A stretch of DNA of 20,045 bases from DASQJJ01 sp035631115 (GTDB taxonomy: Bacteria; Patescibacteriota; Microgenomatia; Levybacterales; UBA12049), in contig DASQJJ010000023.1 of the NCBI GenBank assembly GCA_035631115.1, positions 1-20,045 of the forward strand, given 5' to 3'. The position numbers and the translations under genes are program-made. Shown here in pieces: positions 1 through 7,511 of this stretch. Positions within the stretch are counted from its first letter, which is position 1. Every line of letters starts with the position of its first letter. A model generated the notes under the pieces. It worked only from the letters and a program-made list of their open reading frames with translations. It did not search any database and was not told the origin of the DNA.

Positions 1-468
1 ATTGTCTGCAAAGCATGTCCCCCATTTGGAAATAGTGTCCGAGAAAAAAATATCTTTGTATGAGGCCCGCATTCTTTTTGCATGCTCAACCACTCTTTTA
101 CTAATTATGTCTTTTGCCTGTTTTACGAGCCAACTTTCCATCTCTTTCTGTATTCGAAAGACTAATGCTTTGGGAAAATATAATTTTCCCTCCTTAGCAA
201 TTATGTCTATACCATTATAAAAAGTGAGCGTATGGGGATTACCCAAAAATAAAAATTCTTCTCCTTCAACATATCGCCTCTTTTTGGGCAAGCGGACAGA
301 AACTTTTGCAAGTGTTTTTTCTATCCAATCTTTTTTACTGTCAAGAAATTGATCTATAAGAAATTGCGGAGCAAATCGAGGTGCCTTGACAACCACTTCT
401 CCTTCACGGGTAATGCGAAGAGAAATAGACATGCGGTGCTCACGAATAATTGTTGGAGATACTGCCAT
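1..468 (-). CDS. YgjP/DUF45-family metallopeptidase-like protein, C-terminus cut by the window edge
   Basis: 156 codons are visible on the minus strand from ATG 466-468; the gene runs off the left edge. The N-terminal half looks like the beta-rich YgjP (DUF45, M48-like) fold: residues near 13-25 read as MSISLRITREGEV, followed by a basic linker and a 'FLGNPHTLTFY' strand. The visible end, 'FSDTISKWGTCFADN', matches the family's conserved 'sRWGSC' segment just before the HExxH zinc helix, which would lie outside the window. Known members are zinc-dependent; E. coli YgjP has been linked to UTP pyrophosphatase activity, so the substrate here is open. A TGG-TAAAAT extended -10 ends 6 nt before the ATG, which supports this start over the internal Met at 430-432. 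Its own promoter separates it from the neighbour at 502-969. Confidence 0.75.
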   Translation of the reverse strand, partial: MAVSPTIIREHRMSISLRITREGEVVVKAPRFAPQFLIDQFLDSKKDWIEKTLAKVSVRLPKKRRYVEGEEFLFLGNPHTLTFYNGIDIIAKEGKLYFPKALVFRIQKEMESWLVKQAKDIISKRVVEHAKRMRASYKDIFFSDTISKWGTCFADN

Positions 469-474
469 CCTTCT

Positions 475-483
475 ATTTTACCA
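475..483 (-). promoter_or_regulatory. Extended -10 promoter, leaderless start of the YgjP-like gene
   Basis: On the minus strand the sequence reads TGG TAAAAT, then AGAAGG (6 nt), then ATG at 468. With transcription starting about 6-7 nt after the hexamer, the first transcribed base would be at or next to the A of the start codon. Confidence 0.6.
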
Positions 484-501
484 GATGGTGTATAGTCGTA
501 G

Positions 502-969
502 TTATTTTTTTAATTCACCAATATCTATAGTAAGGTAATTACTTGTGTCATGAATAAATTTCCAATCTTCTTTTCCGTCTTTTCTAGCAAAAAATCTATC
601 TATTTCTCTCCTGTCTTGAGCAAATACTGCAAGTAGCTGCTTTTTTGAAGCATTATTTGCAATACTGAGTGCTGTTGTCTCTCCGGCAAGTGTTGCAAAA
701 CGCAAAGAACATGGATAAAAAAGACTATACTCTTTGTGTATTGTTATATAGTCTATTTCCTGTAGTCTTCTCGTAAGTAAAAAAAGGTTATACGAAATAG
801 TGTCAGAGGTATCTCGTGGAATATAGCTAAATACTTTCTCTTCCCACCTTTTAAGAAGAAATAATGGAAAGTCTGGCATTGCATACGTTGCCGAAAGCAG
901 TACTGCTACTACTATAACTATCAAGACAACAGATGCAATCACATTTTTTATACTAAGATATTTCTGCAT
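502..969 (-). CDS. Small membrane-anchored protein, possibly DUF5667-like
   Basis: 155 aa with one N-terminal hydrophobic segment (about residues 9-30) and a soluble, probably extracytoplasmic remainder. Directly after the membrane segment comes 'PDFPLFLLKRWEEKVFSYI', then a helical 'LFLLTRRLQEID'. This order, P-x-x-PLfxLKRxxEKv followed by a helix with an xRRLxEi motif, recalls the DUF5667 domain common on surface proteins of CPR and some Gram-positive bacteria, where it sits just outside the membrane. The match is from memory and short, so the family call is tentative. No catalytic motif is visible. It has its own extended -10 in the 24-bp gap after the glycosyltransferase gene and may also be read through from that operon. 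Confidence 0.6.
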   Translation of the reverse strand: MQKYLSIKNVIASVVLIVIVVAVLLSATYAMPDFPLFLLKRWEEKVFSYIPRDTSDTISYNLFLLTRRLQEIDYITIHKEYSLFYPCSLRFATLAGETTALSIANNASKKQLLAVFAQDRREIDRFFARKDGKEDWKFIHDTSNYLTIDIGELKK

Positions 970-975
970 GTTTGT

Positions 976-984
976 AGTATAGCA
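976..984 (-). promoter_or_regulatory. Extended -10 promoter, leaderless start of the 502-969 gene
   Basis: The minus strand reads TGC TATACT, then ACAAAC (6 nt), then ATG at 969. It lies in the short gap after the glycosyltransferase stop codon at 994, so this gene can be transcribed independently of the upstream operon. Confidence 0.65.
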
Positions 985-993
985 ACTAATGCA

Positions 994-2505
994 TTACTGT
1001 TGTCTATCTTGCAATGTAATTACCTGGAGTGGTACTCCTTGTCGTTGGACAATATGAATAATTTTTCCTGGTAATTCTTTATCCTTATTCCACCTGGTAT
1101 AACAGTACGAAATTGTTGCTTTCTCGTGAGAGAGTAGCATATCTTTTTGTATATATGGACTAGATAAGTGGGCAATGCAGGGGTCTACATAAAGAGTTTT
1201 ATCTTGCGTAATAAATGCGTTTCTATGCTGCCCTACCCATTCTGTTGCTTCTTTAAAAGATGCGCCCCAATAATCTGTTTCGTACTTCCCGTATGCACCA
1301 GGCAATCCGCCTGTCAGAGAATTAAAATACACATATTCATACGGATGCAGCGCTGCCATAGTCTTTACAGTAAAAAATATATTTAGTACAAAAAGTGCTA
1401 TTCCACAATAAAAAATAACTTTATTTTTTGATGTAAAAAGTACTGAAAGACCAATACTTGCAAGAAGAATAAAAGGACCAGTAAGAAAAAGAAATTGTCT
1501 CCACCCATCGTAAATTATTGGATGAGTAAAAAGCACTAAAAGAAGAGGAATCCAAAAAAGAAGAAATATGTATATAGACGAATAGGTTGCTGCAGTAGTC
1601 TTTCTAAGAAATGTCCTTATTAAGAGGACGTTTCCAAGTGCAAAAAAGAGTATCGCAATAGCGGGAATACTAATTACCATCCATTCAATAAGGTACTGCC
1701 ATGGGAGCACCGTTGGATTGTACATAAGTCTCTCAAAAAGAATTGCACCTGCCCATGGATATTTTTCTGAGGCAGAAATTATTTTAACAATTTCTGTTGG
1801 ATGCAGAAGAAGATATGGAGAGCTACTGTATAAAGATATAGCTGTAACAATAAAAAGTTGTACTTGATGTAATACATATTTTTTAAAAGAATTTTTTTGT
1901 ACGACTGCCTGCACAAAAGAAACTGCAACAAATAATACGTACGCATACACAAGTGCTGGACGAATACTAATACTCACACCAAAAGTAATTCCCAAGAAAA
2001 AAAGATATCGAAGTCTTCTTTCTCCTGCAATATACAAAAAAGAAAAATAAACAGATACCAACAAAAGACATGCAGGGACGATATCTTTGCTATTGGTAAA
2101 AATATCTCCATAAAATCTGGGCATACATAAAAGAAGTAAAAAAGATGCAGCTGCAATCCACATATTTTTTGTACGAAGGTATACAATTTTATAGACAAAG
2201 AAAAATCCGGATAGTGCAAAAAGAGCAAGTAGTAAGTGATACGTATCCAGCGCATTTCCAAATACTTTTGCTATCCCTGCGCGCACTGCCTCAAAAATAG
2301 GTCCATGGGTAAGAAAAAATTCTGGCTCATGAGAAAGTGTAAGAAAAGATGTGTCTTTTCCAAAAGTTGTATAGAAAGATAATGTATGTTGTCCTAAAGC
2401 AATTTGGTCTCTTTCATCAAAGGTTGTTCCATAGTGCTTATATGTAAAAAGAATAAGCAGTGCCAGAAGAAAAAGAAGAAGCGGCAATAGATAGCGTTTA
2501 TACAT
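994..2505 (-). CDS. GT39/ArnT-type phospholipid-carrier-dependent glycosyltransferase (integral membrane)
   Basis: 503 aa with roughly 11-13 hydrophobic helices, a GT-C fold protein. After the first membrane helix (residues 5-22) the first extracytoplasmic loop carries the acidic pair D30-E31 ('FDERDQ'), the position of the catalytic DE/DD motif in PMT/ArnT enzymes. A second family signature, 'PRFYGDIFTNSKD', is at about residues 129-141. A soluble C-terminal tail of about 100 residues follows the last helix. Such enzymes move a sugar from a polyprenyl-phosphate carrier to lipid, protein or glycan outside the membrane; donor and acceptor cannot be read from sequence. It is last in an overlapping four-gene run and overlaps the S51 peptidase gene by 8 bp, so it is probably translationally coupled. 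Confidence 0.8.
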   Translation of the reverse strand: MYKRYLLPLLLFLLALLILFTYKHYGTTFDERDQIALGQHTLSFYTTFGKDTSFLTLSHEPEFFLTHGPIFEAVRAGIAKVFGNALDTYHLLLALFALSGFFFVYKIVYLRTKNMWIAAASFLLLLCMPRFYGDIFTNSKDIVPACLLLVSVYFSFLYIAGERRLRYLFFLGITFGVSISIRPALVYAYVLFVAVSFVQAVVQKNSFKKYVLHQVQLFIVTAISLYSSSPYLLLHPTEIVKIISASEKYPWAGAILFERLMYNPTVLPWQYLIEWMVISIPAIAILFFALGNVLLIRTFLRKTTAATYSSIYIFLLFWIPLLLVLFTHPIIYDGWRQFLFLTGPFILLASIGLSVLFTSKNKVIFYCGIALFVLNIFFTVKTMAALHPYEYVYFNSLTGGLPGAYGKYETDYWGASFKEATEWVGQHRNAFITQDKTLYVDPCIAHLSSPYIQKDMLLSHEKATISYCYTRWNKDKELPGKIIHIVQRQGVPLQVITLQDRQQ

Positions 2506-3148
2506 GTGGATGTAGGGTTATGTGCTCTCCATCTCCAACAATTTCTGTTGTACCGTCTTGTACCAAGACTGCCTGCATATCGGTAAGAACAACGACTGGC
2601 AGCGATGCTTTTGCTGCTTCCTGCTCCAGCAACACTTTGCCAGATTGTTCGAAATGCGGAGATATAAGAAAATTAACAAAAGAAAATCCTGTAAAATCGG
2701 TAAGCCCTACAGTATTAAGGTCTGGTGGTGTATAGAAAGCTGTTTCTATGGTTGGACAACAAATAATACTTCCTGCACTTACACCAACATATACATTTCC
2801 ATCGTTAAGGAATTTTTGCAGTACTGCCTCAAATCCACTTTCTCTTGCATAGTTGAGAAGAAAAAAAGTATTCCCGCCATTTACATATACTATGTCTTTG
2901 TTTTCCAAAACTTTTTCCAATGCTTCTCCAGTAGTATTTCGTAAATCAACATTTTCTATATTGGTAATGCCAGCATCTCGCAGTTGTTGCCTATATTTTT
3001 CTAGCCATGTCTCTGGGTCTCCTTCTTCTCCATAGGCAGCAGTTGTTATAAATGCAGCACTGCAATCTTGTGGATTTTTAGTAAGAAGTGTGGAAAACAC
3101 ATCTTTTATTTTTCCTTGGAGCCCATTAGATGTGAGAAGTAATTTCAT
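2498..3148 (-). CDS. Peptidase S51 (PepE/cyanophycinase-like) family protein
   Basis: 216 aa, close to the usual length for PepE. The motif 'GVSAGS' at 122-127 supplies the nucleophile elbow with Ser124; 'YVNGGNT' at 88-94 is the conserved glycine-rich loop before it; 'ISPHFEQ' puts the probable catalytic His at 165. In S51 enzymes this class I glutamine-amidotransferase-like fold carries a Ser-His-acid triad and cleaves Asp-X dipeptides or related isoaspartyl/cyanophycin bonds. No signal peptide is present, so it is cytoplasmic. Its ATG overlaps the HAD stop as ATGA (3145-3148), and its 3' end overlaps the glycosyltransferase start by 8 bp. Which peptide it cleaves, and why it sits in a kinase-phosphatase-glycosyltransferase operon, is unknown. 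Confidence 0.8.
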   Translation of the reverse strand: MKLLLTSNGLQGKIKDVFSTLLTKNPQDCSAAFITTAAYGEEGDPETWLEKYRQQLRDAGITNIENVDLRNTTGEALEKVLENKDIVYVNGGNTFFLLNYARESGFEAVLQKFLNDGNVYVGVSAGSIICCPTIETAFYTPPDLNTVGLTDFTGFSFVNFLISPHFEQSGKVLLEQEAAKASLPVVVLTDMQAVLVQDGTTEIVGDGEHITLHPHV

Positions 3149-3996
3149 AAAGAAAAATGTTTTAAAGCCTCTAGCACACCATTATCATCAACGTGTGGTG
3201 CGATAAAATACTTTCCCTCTCCTTTTGTTTTTACTAATTCTTTTAACGCACTATCTGCATTACCCATTGCCGCAGTATAGCCACATAGCGACATAAATTC
3301 CCAATCGCTAAGAGTATCTCCAACTCCTAAGACATCTTTGCTATTAATATGCATTCTTTGTAATACTTGCTGCACCGCATATGGTTTGGAGATATCTTTA
3401 CTGGTGACATTGGCAATATGCATAGTTCCTGTTGCGGGATTACTAAGCCATACAATGGCAATCTCATTTTTAATATGAGAAAGAGCTTTCGTAGCTTTCT
3501 CTTTCTCTTCTTCATTTTTCGAGAAAATATTTATCTTTATAATATCTTTTGAAAAGATTTCTTCAAACGAATCAACAAGCACAGGTTGTTCTTGTAAAAT
3601 AACTGTACGTTTTTTTGTTAATTCCGAAACCTGACTTTTTTGCACAAAATATTCATTATCTGAATACACCTCCATATAAAATCCAGCCGAAAGAATTGTT
3701 TTAATAATTTCTTTCACATATTTTCTCTGCAATAGATGTTTTTCTAAAACAACACCATCTAAAGGATCTACAATTAGTGCACCTCTATCGCTTATATGAG
3801 GATTACGCAAATTGGCCAATTGAATTATTTTAAGAATCGAATGGAGATAATTTCCACTACACAGAATTACAGGAATTCCCTCTTCGCGGAGAGTCTTTAA
3901 TTTCTGAATAACGTCTGCATGAGGTATAGGGAAATTAATTCCTTCCTTGGACCCTTTCAAAACCCCATCTACATCAAATACAATTGCTTTAATCAT
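3145..3996 (-). CDS. HAD-superfamily (subfamily IIB, Cof-like) phosphatase
   Basis: 283 aa. Motif I is 'FDVDGVL' with nucleophile D8 and acid/base D10; motif II is 'LCSGN'; motif IV is 'GVGDTLSDWEFM' near residue 223, followed by the C-terminal 'MGNADSALKEL' and 'DDNGVLEAL' typical of Cof-type (C2 cap) enzymes. These are cytoplasmic Mg-dependent phosphatases acting on sugar phosphates, phosphoglycolate or nucleotides; the substrate cannot be predicted. The start codon lies inside the 3' end of the APH-like kinase gene (8-bp overlap) and its stop forms an ATGA overlap with the peptidase gene, so all of them should be translated from one mRNA. Confidence 0.85.
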   Translation of the reverse strand: MIKAIVFDVDGVLKGSKEGINFPIPHADVIQKLKTLREEGIPVILCSGNYLHSILKIIQLANLRNPHISDRGALIVDPLDGVVLEKHLLQRKYVKEIIKTILSAGFYMEVYSDNEYFVQKSQVSELTKKRTVILQEQPVLVDSFEEIFSKDIIKINIFSKNEEEKEKATKALSHIKNEIAIVWLSNPATGTMHIANVTSKDISKPYAVQQVLQRMHINSKDVLGVGDTLSDWEFMSLCGYTAAMGNADSALKELVKTKGEGKYFIAPHVDDNGVLEALKHFSL

Positions 3997-5065
3997 TATT
4001 ATTCAACCATTCAACTTCTTTAATAAGTGCTTCCTTGCCAATATGCATTTTTGCTTTCATCTCTTCCGATGGATCTACCAAAAATCTTTTTGCCCGTAGT
4101 GCCATCTTAGAAATAGCATAACGAAGTCTATAATAATGAAATCTTTTTTCGTAATCATCTGGTAATTTTGCAAGAGACTCATACCCTTTAAGGAAATGCT
4201 CATACCTATCTATATTGAAAAACATAGACCAACATGCCAAATCTGCAATTGGGTCTCCACCACAGCATTCGTCCCAATCCAAAATTCCTGTAATTTCTGT
4301 CCCGTTGGTAAGAAGATTCCAATCGGCAAAATCATTATGAACAATTCGTGCACCATCTACTGATTCAAAGCTATATGTATCCATTATGTCTTGCATTTTC
4401 TGCACTTCTTGTTGGGTACTTACCGATAAAGCAACAAGTCTCTGAAGATTTTCTTCCAGAGCAACATGTATAAATTCATTATTTGTCTTGTGAATTCCAA
4501 TAAGCTTGTTTTCTTTTTTAGCAATCGTGTTGTCGAAAAATCCAAACCCATCTACTCGTATATCATGTACTTTGGCCATGAGAGTCCCTGCCTGAAAAAG
4601 TAATGCTTTTTCTGGAGAGTTATCTTTACTCAGGAGTACATCCATTGTATTTCCTTCAACAACAGACATGAGAGCAAGGTCCATATCGTTGTCGTTTTCT
4701 GCTTCGTGAATTTCTAGAATTTCTGGGACAGGAAGGCCATGTTGCTTGGCCAAATCTAGTGCGACCTTTTCTACATAAAAATATCCATTCTTTACTCCTT
4801 TAGGATGTACCCGGACAACATACTGCGTGCCATTAATACTAATCTTTCTCACAATATTTACATTCCCCTTTACCACATTCTCGTCCGCTGGAATAAGTTG
4901 CAATGTATCTGTTGGTAAAGAGTGTATGTCATTTTTGAGAACTCTTGTTAGCTCCTCTTGAGGAAAATCATGACGCTTAAGAAAGATTCTTAAATAATCA
5001 TTCGGACTTAGCTGTCTATCTGTTTGCCAATAAAAACAACGTGTTCTATCCGTTAGGTCAAGCAT
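3989..5065 (-). CDS. Aminoglycoside phosphotransferase (APH)-family small-molecule kinase
   Basis: 358 aa with a kinase-like fold. The catalytic loop is 'HNDFADWN' (H243, D245 base, N250) and the metal-binding motif 'GILDWDE' (D263/D265) follows. The N-lobe has 'YVVRVHPKG' with a strand residue in the place of the ATP-binding lysine region, and an 'EKVALDLAKQHGLPVPEIL' helix. Family members phosphorylate aminoglycosides, choline, homoserine, fructosamines or sugars; nothing here marks an antibiotic resistance enzyme, and a metabolic role is more likely in this genome type. It is the first gene of the minus-strand operon ending at 994. The start is fixed by an extended -10 exactly 6 nt upstream. 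Confidence 0.8.
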   Translation of the reverse strand: MLDLTDRTRCFYWQTDRQLSPNDYLRIFLKRHDFPQEELTRVLKNDIHSLPTDTLQLIPADENVVKGNVNIVRKISINGTQYVVRVHPKGVKNGYFYVEKVALDLAKQHGLPVPEILEIHEAENDNDMDLALMSVVEGNTMDVLLSKDNSPEKALLFQAGTLMAKVHDIRVDGFGFFDNTIAKKENKLIGIHKTNNEFIHVALEENLQRLVALSVSTQQEVQKMQDIMDTYSFESVDGARIVHNDFADWNLLTNGTEITGILDWDECCGGDPIADLACWSMFFNIDRYEHFLKGYESLAKLPDDYEKRFHYYRLRYAISKMALRAKRFLVDPSEEMKAKMHIGKEALIKEVEWLNNND

Positions 5066-5071
5066 GAAGAA

Positions 5072-5080
5072 ATTATAGCA
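5072..5080 (-). promoter_or_regulatory. Extended -10 promoter of the kinase-phosphatase-peptidase-GT operon (leaderless)
   Basis: The minus strand reads TGC TATAAT, then TTCTTC (6 nt), then ATG at 5065. This is a consensus extended -10. No good -35 is visible at 17 bp, which is normal for extended -10 promoters. Confidence 0.75.
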
Positions 5081-5116
5081 GAATATAAAAAAGTCCTGTT
5101 ATTAAAAAATATATCA

Positions 5117-5125
5117 TGTTATAAT
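5117..5125 (+). promoter_or_regulatory. Extended -10 promoter of the zinc-ribbon/trhO operon (leaderless or near-leaderless)
   Basis: TGT TATAAT, then 9 nt, then ATG at 5135. It is divergent from the operon promoter at 5072-5080; the two -10 elements are about 40 bp apart, so both units share one compact 69-bp control region. Confidence 0.7.
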
Positions 5126-5134
5126 TGTTTTTCT

Positions 5135-5698
5135 ATGGACGAAAAGAAAAAAGAAGACCAGACTCCCCTAACAACGTGCCCTAAATGCGGCAGCCCAATG
5201 GCAGAAGTAACCACCACCAAGACTGGAAGAAAATTGCAGCGCTGCTCCACTGGCGGATGGGACCCACAAACCAAACAAAATACAGGATGCGATTTTGTAA
5301 AATGGTTTGAAGTACAACCCCAAGAATTGGACGAGAAATGCCCAAAGTGCGGTAATCCACTTATTCTTATGACAACTCGCTTTGGCAAAAGAATGAAAAA
5401 ATGCAGTACAGGTGGATGGGACGCTGCCGCAAAAAAAGCAACTGGATGCGATTATGTAGAGTGGATAAATGGAACAACAGAGCCACTGGATGAGGATTGC
5501 CCAGATTGCGGAAGCAAATTAGTCCTTTTTACCACAGCTGCAGGAAAGAAGATGAAGAAGTGCAGTACTGCTGGTTGGGATAGAGAAGCAAAAAAAGCAA
5601 CAGGGTGCACGTATATCCAATGGCTTAAACCTTCTGAATACCCTGGAGCAGTTGATAATGGAGGTGAAGAGTTTCTCCCACCAGAACCCGAGGAATGA
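5135..5698 (+). CDS. Stand-alone protein with three tandem topoisomerase-type C4 zinc ribbons
   Basis: 187 aa built almost wholly from three repeats of about 53 residues. Each has the pattern C-P-x-C-G, an 'xTTxxGKxMKK' strand, C-S-T-x-G-W-D, then G-C-x-Y/F-x-x-W. Cysteines fall at 15/18/37/52, 69/72/90/105 and 122/125/143/158, giving three complete four-Cys sites. The pattern resembles the zinc ribbons at the C-terminus of type IA topoisomerases, but no topoisomerase domain is present. A nucleic-acid-binding role is the natural inference. The ends are charged: a Lys-rich head and a Glu/Pro tail. Its TGA stop overlaps the trhO ATG (ATGA, 5695-5698), so the two proteins are made together, which suggests a link to tRNA modification. 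Confidence 0.8.
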   Translation: MDEKKKEDQTPLTTCPKCGSPMAEVTTTKTGRKLQRCSTGGWDPQTKQNTGCDFVKWFEVQPQELDEKCPKCGNPLILMTTRFGKRMKKCSTGGWDAAAKKATGCDYVEWINGTTEPLDEDCPDCGSKLVLFTTAAGKKMKKCSTAGWDREAKKATGCTYIQWLKPSEYPGAVDNGGEEFLPPEPEE

Positions 5699-6615
5699 GC
5701 CACAAAGATTACCACATACTTCTCTACTACAAATATGTAGATTTAGAAAATCCAGAGCAAATTCGTGATGAGCAAAGAGCACTCTGTGAATCCTTGGGAC
5801 TTACCGGCAGAATTCTTTTAGCCAACGAGGGAATTAATGGGACAGTAGAAGGCACAATTGATGCTACGGAAAAATATATTGCCTCTATGGAGAAAAGTAC
5901 GCACTTTAAAGGTATTGTGTATAAAAAAAGCGTCGGCACTGGGAATGCATTTCCTAAATTAATTGTGAGGGTACGACCAGAAATTGTTACTGCAGGAATT
6001 CCCAATCTTAATCCTCTCAAAGTTACCGGGAAATATATTACAGCCGAAATTCTTCACAAGTGGCTTACGGAAAAGAAAAAAGAATTATATATTGTCGACA
6101 TGCGAAATGACTACGAGTATGCATCGGGACATTTTGAAAATAGTCTTTTTTCGGGCATTCATAATTTTTACAATTTAAAAGACGTCTTACCAAAACTTTC
6201 GCATATTAAAGATGCAACTATTGTTACTGTATGTACCGGTGGCATTCGATGCGAAAAAGCATCGGGATTTTTGGTAGCAAATGGCTTTAAAGATGTATAC
6301 CAATTACAAGATGGTATTGTGAGCTATATGGAAAAATATCCCAACGAGCATTTTAAAGGAAAGCTCTATGTCTTTGATGGACGTCTTACCATGGGATTTA
6401 ATACAGACAGTCCACAACACGAAATTGTTGGCAAATGTATGCTGTGCAATACAACGAGCGAGTTGTATGTAAATTGCGAATACGATGTGTGCCACTATCA
6501 CTTTATTGCCTGTGAGAATTGTCGAGACAAAGAGACAGGAGTATTTTTTGATAAAGCAGAATGCAAAGAAATCTACCTCTCCAAAAAATTAACTACAAGT
6601 AATTCTCACAATTAA
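5695..6615 (+). CDS. trhO: tRNA uridine(34) hydroxylase, rhodanese-related (TrhO/YceA family)
   Basis: 306 aa, matching the family in length and order. The N-terminal acylphosphatase-like domain has 'GRILLANEGINGTVEG'. A central rhodanese domain (about residues 125-215) has the active loop 'CTGGIRCEKAS' with C180 as the persulfide-type cysteine. A C-terminal Cys-rich segment ('GKCMLCN', 'YVNCEYDVCHYHF', 'CENC') probably binds zinc. TrhO makes 5-hydroxyuridine at the wobble position of tRNAs using O2, or, in the prephenate route, a different enzyme is used. Presence of an O2-linked modification enzyme is notable for a presumed host-dependent fermenter. Its ATG lies in the ATGA overlap with the zinc-ribbon gene. 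Confidence 0.9.
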   Translation: MSHKDYHILLYYKYVDLENPEQIRDEQRALCESLGLTGRILLANEGINGTVEGTIDATEKYIASMEKSTHFKGIVYKKSVGTGNAFPKLIVRVRPEIVTAGIPNLNPLKVTGKYITAEILHKWLTEKKKELYIVDMRNDYEYASGHFENSLFSGIHNFYNLKDVLPKLSHIKDATIVTVCTGGIRCEKASGFLVANGFKDVYQLQDGIVSYMEKYPNEHFKGKLYVFDGRLTMGFNTDSPQHEIVGKCMLCNTTSELYVNCEYDVCHYHFIACENCRDKETGVFFDKAECKEIYLSKKLTTSNSHN

Positions 6616-6642
6616 ATATCTCAAACAGTTTGCAAAAAAGTA

Positions 6643-6651
6643 TGCTATAAA
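6643..6651 (+). promoter_or_regulatory. Extended -10 promoter of the coiled-coil micro-protein gene
   Basis: TGC TATAAA, then 9 nt, then ATG at 6661. It sits in the 45-bp gap after trhO, so the small gene can be expressed independently. Confidence 0.6.
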
Positions 6652-6660
6652 TAGAAAACT

Positions 6661-6858
6661 ATGTTGGACAAAAGGGTTACATCATTAGAAAGGGATCTCA
6701 ATACTCTAAAAAGAGATATGAAAATTGTAAGAAAATACATGGAAGAAATAAAAAATGATATCAAAACTCTAATTGCGCGCTTTGATAGAGACTATGTTGG
6801 ACTTCGCAAGCGCATAGAAGCAATCGAAGAACACCTCGGATTTACCTCTGCTCATTAA
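6661..6858 (+). CDS. 65-aa coiled-coil protein of unknown function
   Basis: Nearly the whole chain is predicted helix with heptad-like hydrophobic spacing (L2, V6, L9, L13, L16, M20, V23, M27, I30, I34, L37). It is rich in Lys, Arg, Asp and Glu and has no cysteine. The dedicated extended -10 and clean stop right before the convergent PQ-loop gene (4-bp gap) support a real gene. Small coiled-coil proteins like this occur widely in CPR genomes; no function can be assigned. It may oligomerise or act as an adaptor. Confidence 0.65.
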   Translation: MLDKRVTSLERDLNTLKRDMKIVRKYMEEIKNDIKTLIARFDRDYVGLRKRIEAIEEHLGFTSAH

Positions 6859-6862
6859 CTGA

Positions 6863-7444
6863 TTATACTTTTTTTCTTCTCAAAATAAGCATAAGGGCAA
6901 AAAATCCATTAGCAATAGTCCAAGTGATTGGATACATTGCAGTAATAAATGAATAGTGCTGCAGTGCAAGAAATGCAAGACCAAATCGTAGTGTATTAAG
7001 CGAATACAAAGACAGTGTCTCGGAATGAGGCTTATGCCATGTCTTACGAATAGTTGGAACAAATGCTAAAAGCTCTGTCATTGTTGCAAGAAGAATAGAG
7101 ACGAGAGGCTGCTTGGCAATTAGCCAAAATCCAAGAGAGACAAAAGCCATACATAAAAAGAAAGTGTCGGTCTTGGTGATATCAAATTTACTTCTGTGCA
7201 AGAGTATACTTAATACAACAACAGCAGCACACATAAGCTCTGCAGCCAATGTTACAAATGCACCAAGGCCTGCTCCATCACTTATTTGCAGAGCAAAAGT
7301 AATACCACCAACAAATCCCCACAAAATCCAGCTATACACATGGGGAATTGTTTTGCCTTTTAAAATGTCCCTAATGTAAGGAACATAGCCAACAAATACC
7401 AAAATAATAGCAACAACACCAACAATATTTTTTATTTCCTGCAT
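6863..7444 (-). CDS. PQ-loop (SWEET/SemiSWEET-like) family membrane protein with two repeats
   Basis: 193 aa from ATG 7442-7444. Two PQ-loop-like repeats are visible. Repeat 1 is near the N-terminus ('FVGYVPYIRDILKGKTIPHVYSWILW') and is split here as YVPYI then KGKT-P-SW; repeat 2 near residue 135 has 'FVPTIRKTWHKPHSETLSLY'. About six to seven hydrophobic helices are present. The family includes sugar transporters, cystinosin-like amino acid transporters and lysosomal PQ-loop proteins; substrate is unknown. A longer reading from ATG 7462 is possible, but the TATAAT at 7451-7456 falls inside that extension and lies exactly 6 nt before ATG 7444, so I chose the shorter protein. It converges on the coiled-coil gene. 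Confidence 0.75.
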   Translation of the reverse strand: MQEIKNIVGVVAIILVFVGYVPYIRDILKGKTIPHVYSWILWGFVGGITFALQISDGAGLGAFVTLAAELMCAAVVVLSILLHRSKFDITKTDTFFLCMAFVSLGFWLIAKQPLVSILLATMTELLAFVPTIRKTWHKPHSETLSLYSLNTLRFGLAFLALQHYSFITAMYPITWTIANGFFALMLILRRKKV

Positions 7445-7450
7445 AGGCAG

Positions 7451-7456
7451 ATTATA
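7451..7456 (-). promoter_or_regulatory. -10 element deciding the start of the PQ-loop gene
   Basis: The minus strand reads TATAAT, then CTGCCT (6 nt), then ATG at 7444. There is no TGn extension. It overlaps the first codons of the longer possible reading frame from 7462. Confidence 0.6.
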
Positions 7457-7511
7457 GTACATTAATGGATAAAAAATTAATAAAAACTTTTGTAGATATC
7501 TTATTGAAGTA

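Noticed and set aside
2..220. Plus-strand frame at the left edge
   Set aside because: It is antisense to the YgjP-like gene, which has clear family motifs on the minus strand.
3989..5065. Aminoglycoside resistance gene
   Set aside because: Only the generic APH kinase motifs are seen; the family is mostly metabolic, and the operon context does not suggest resistance.
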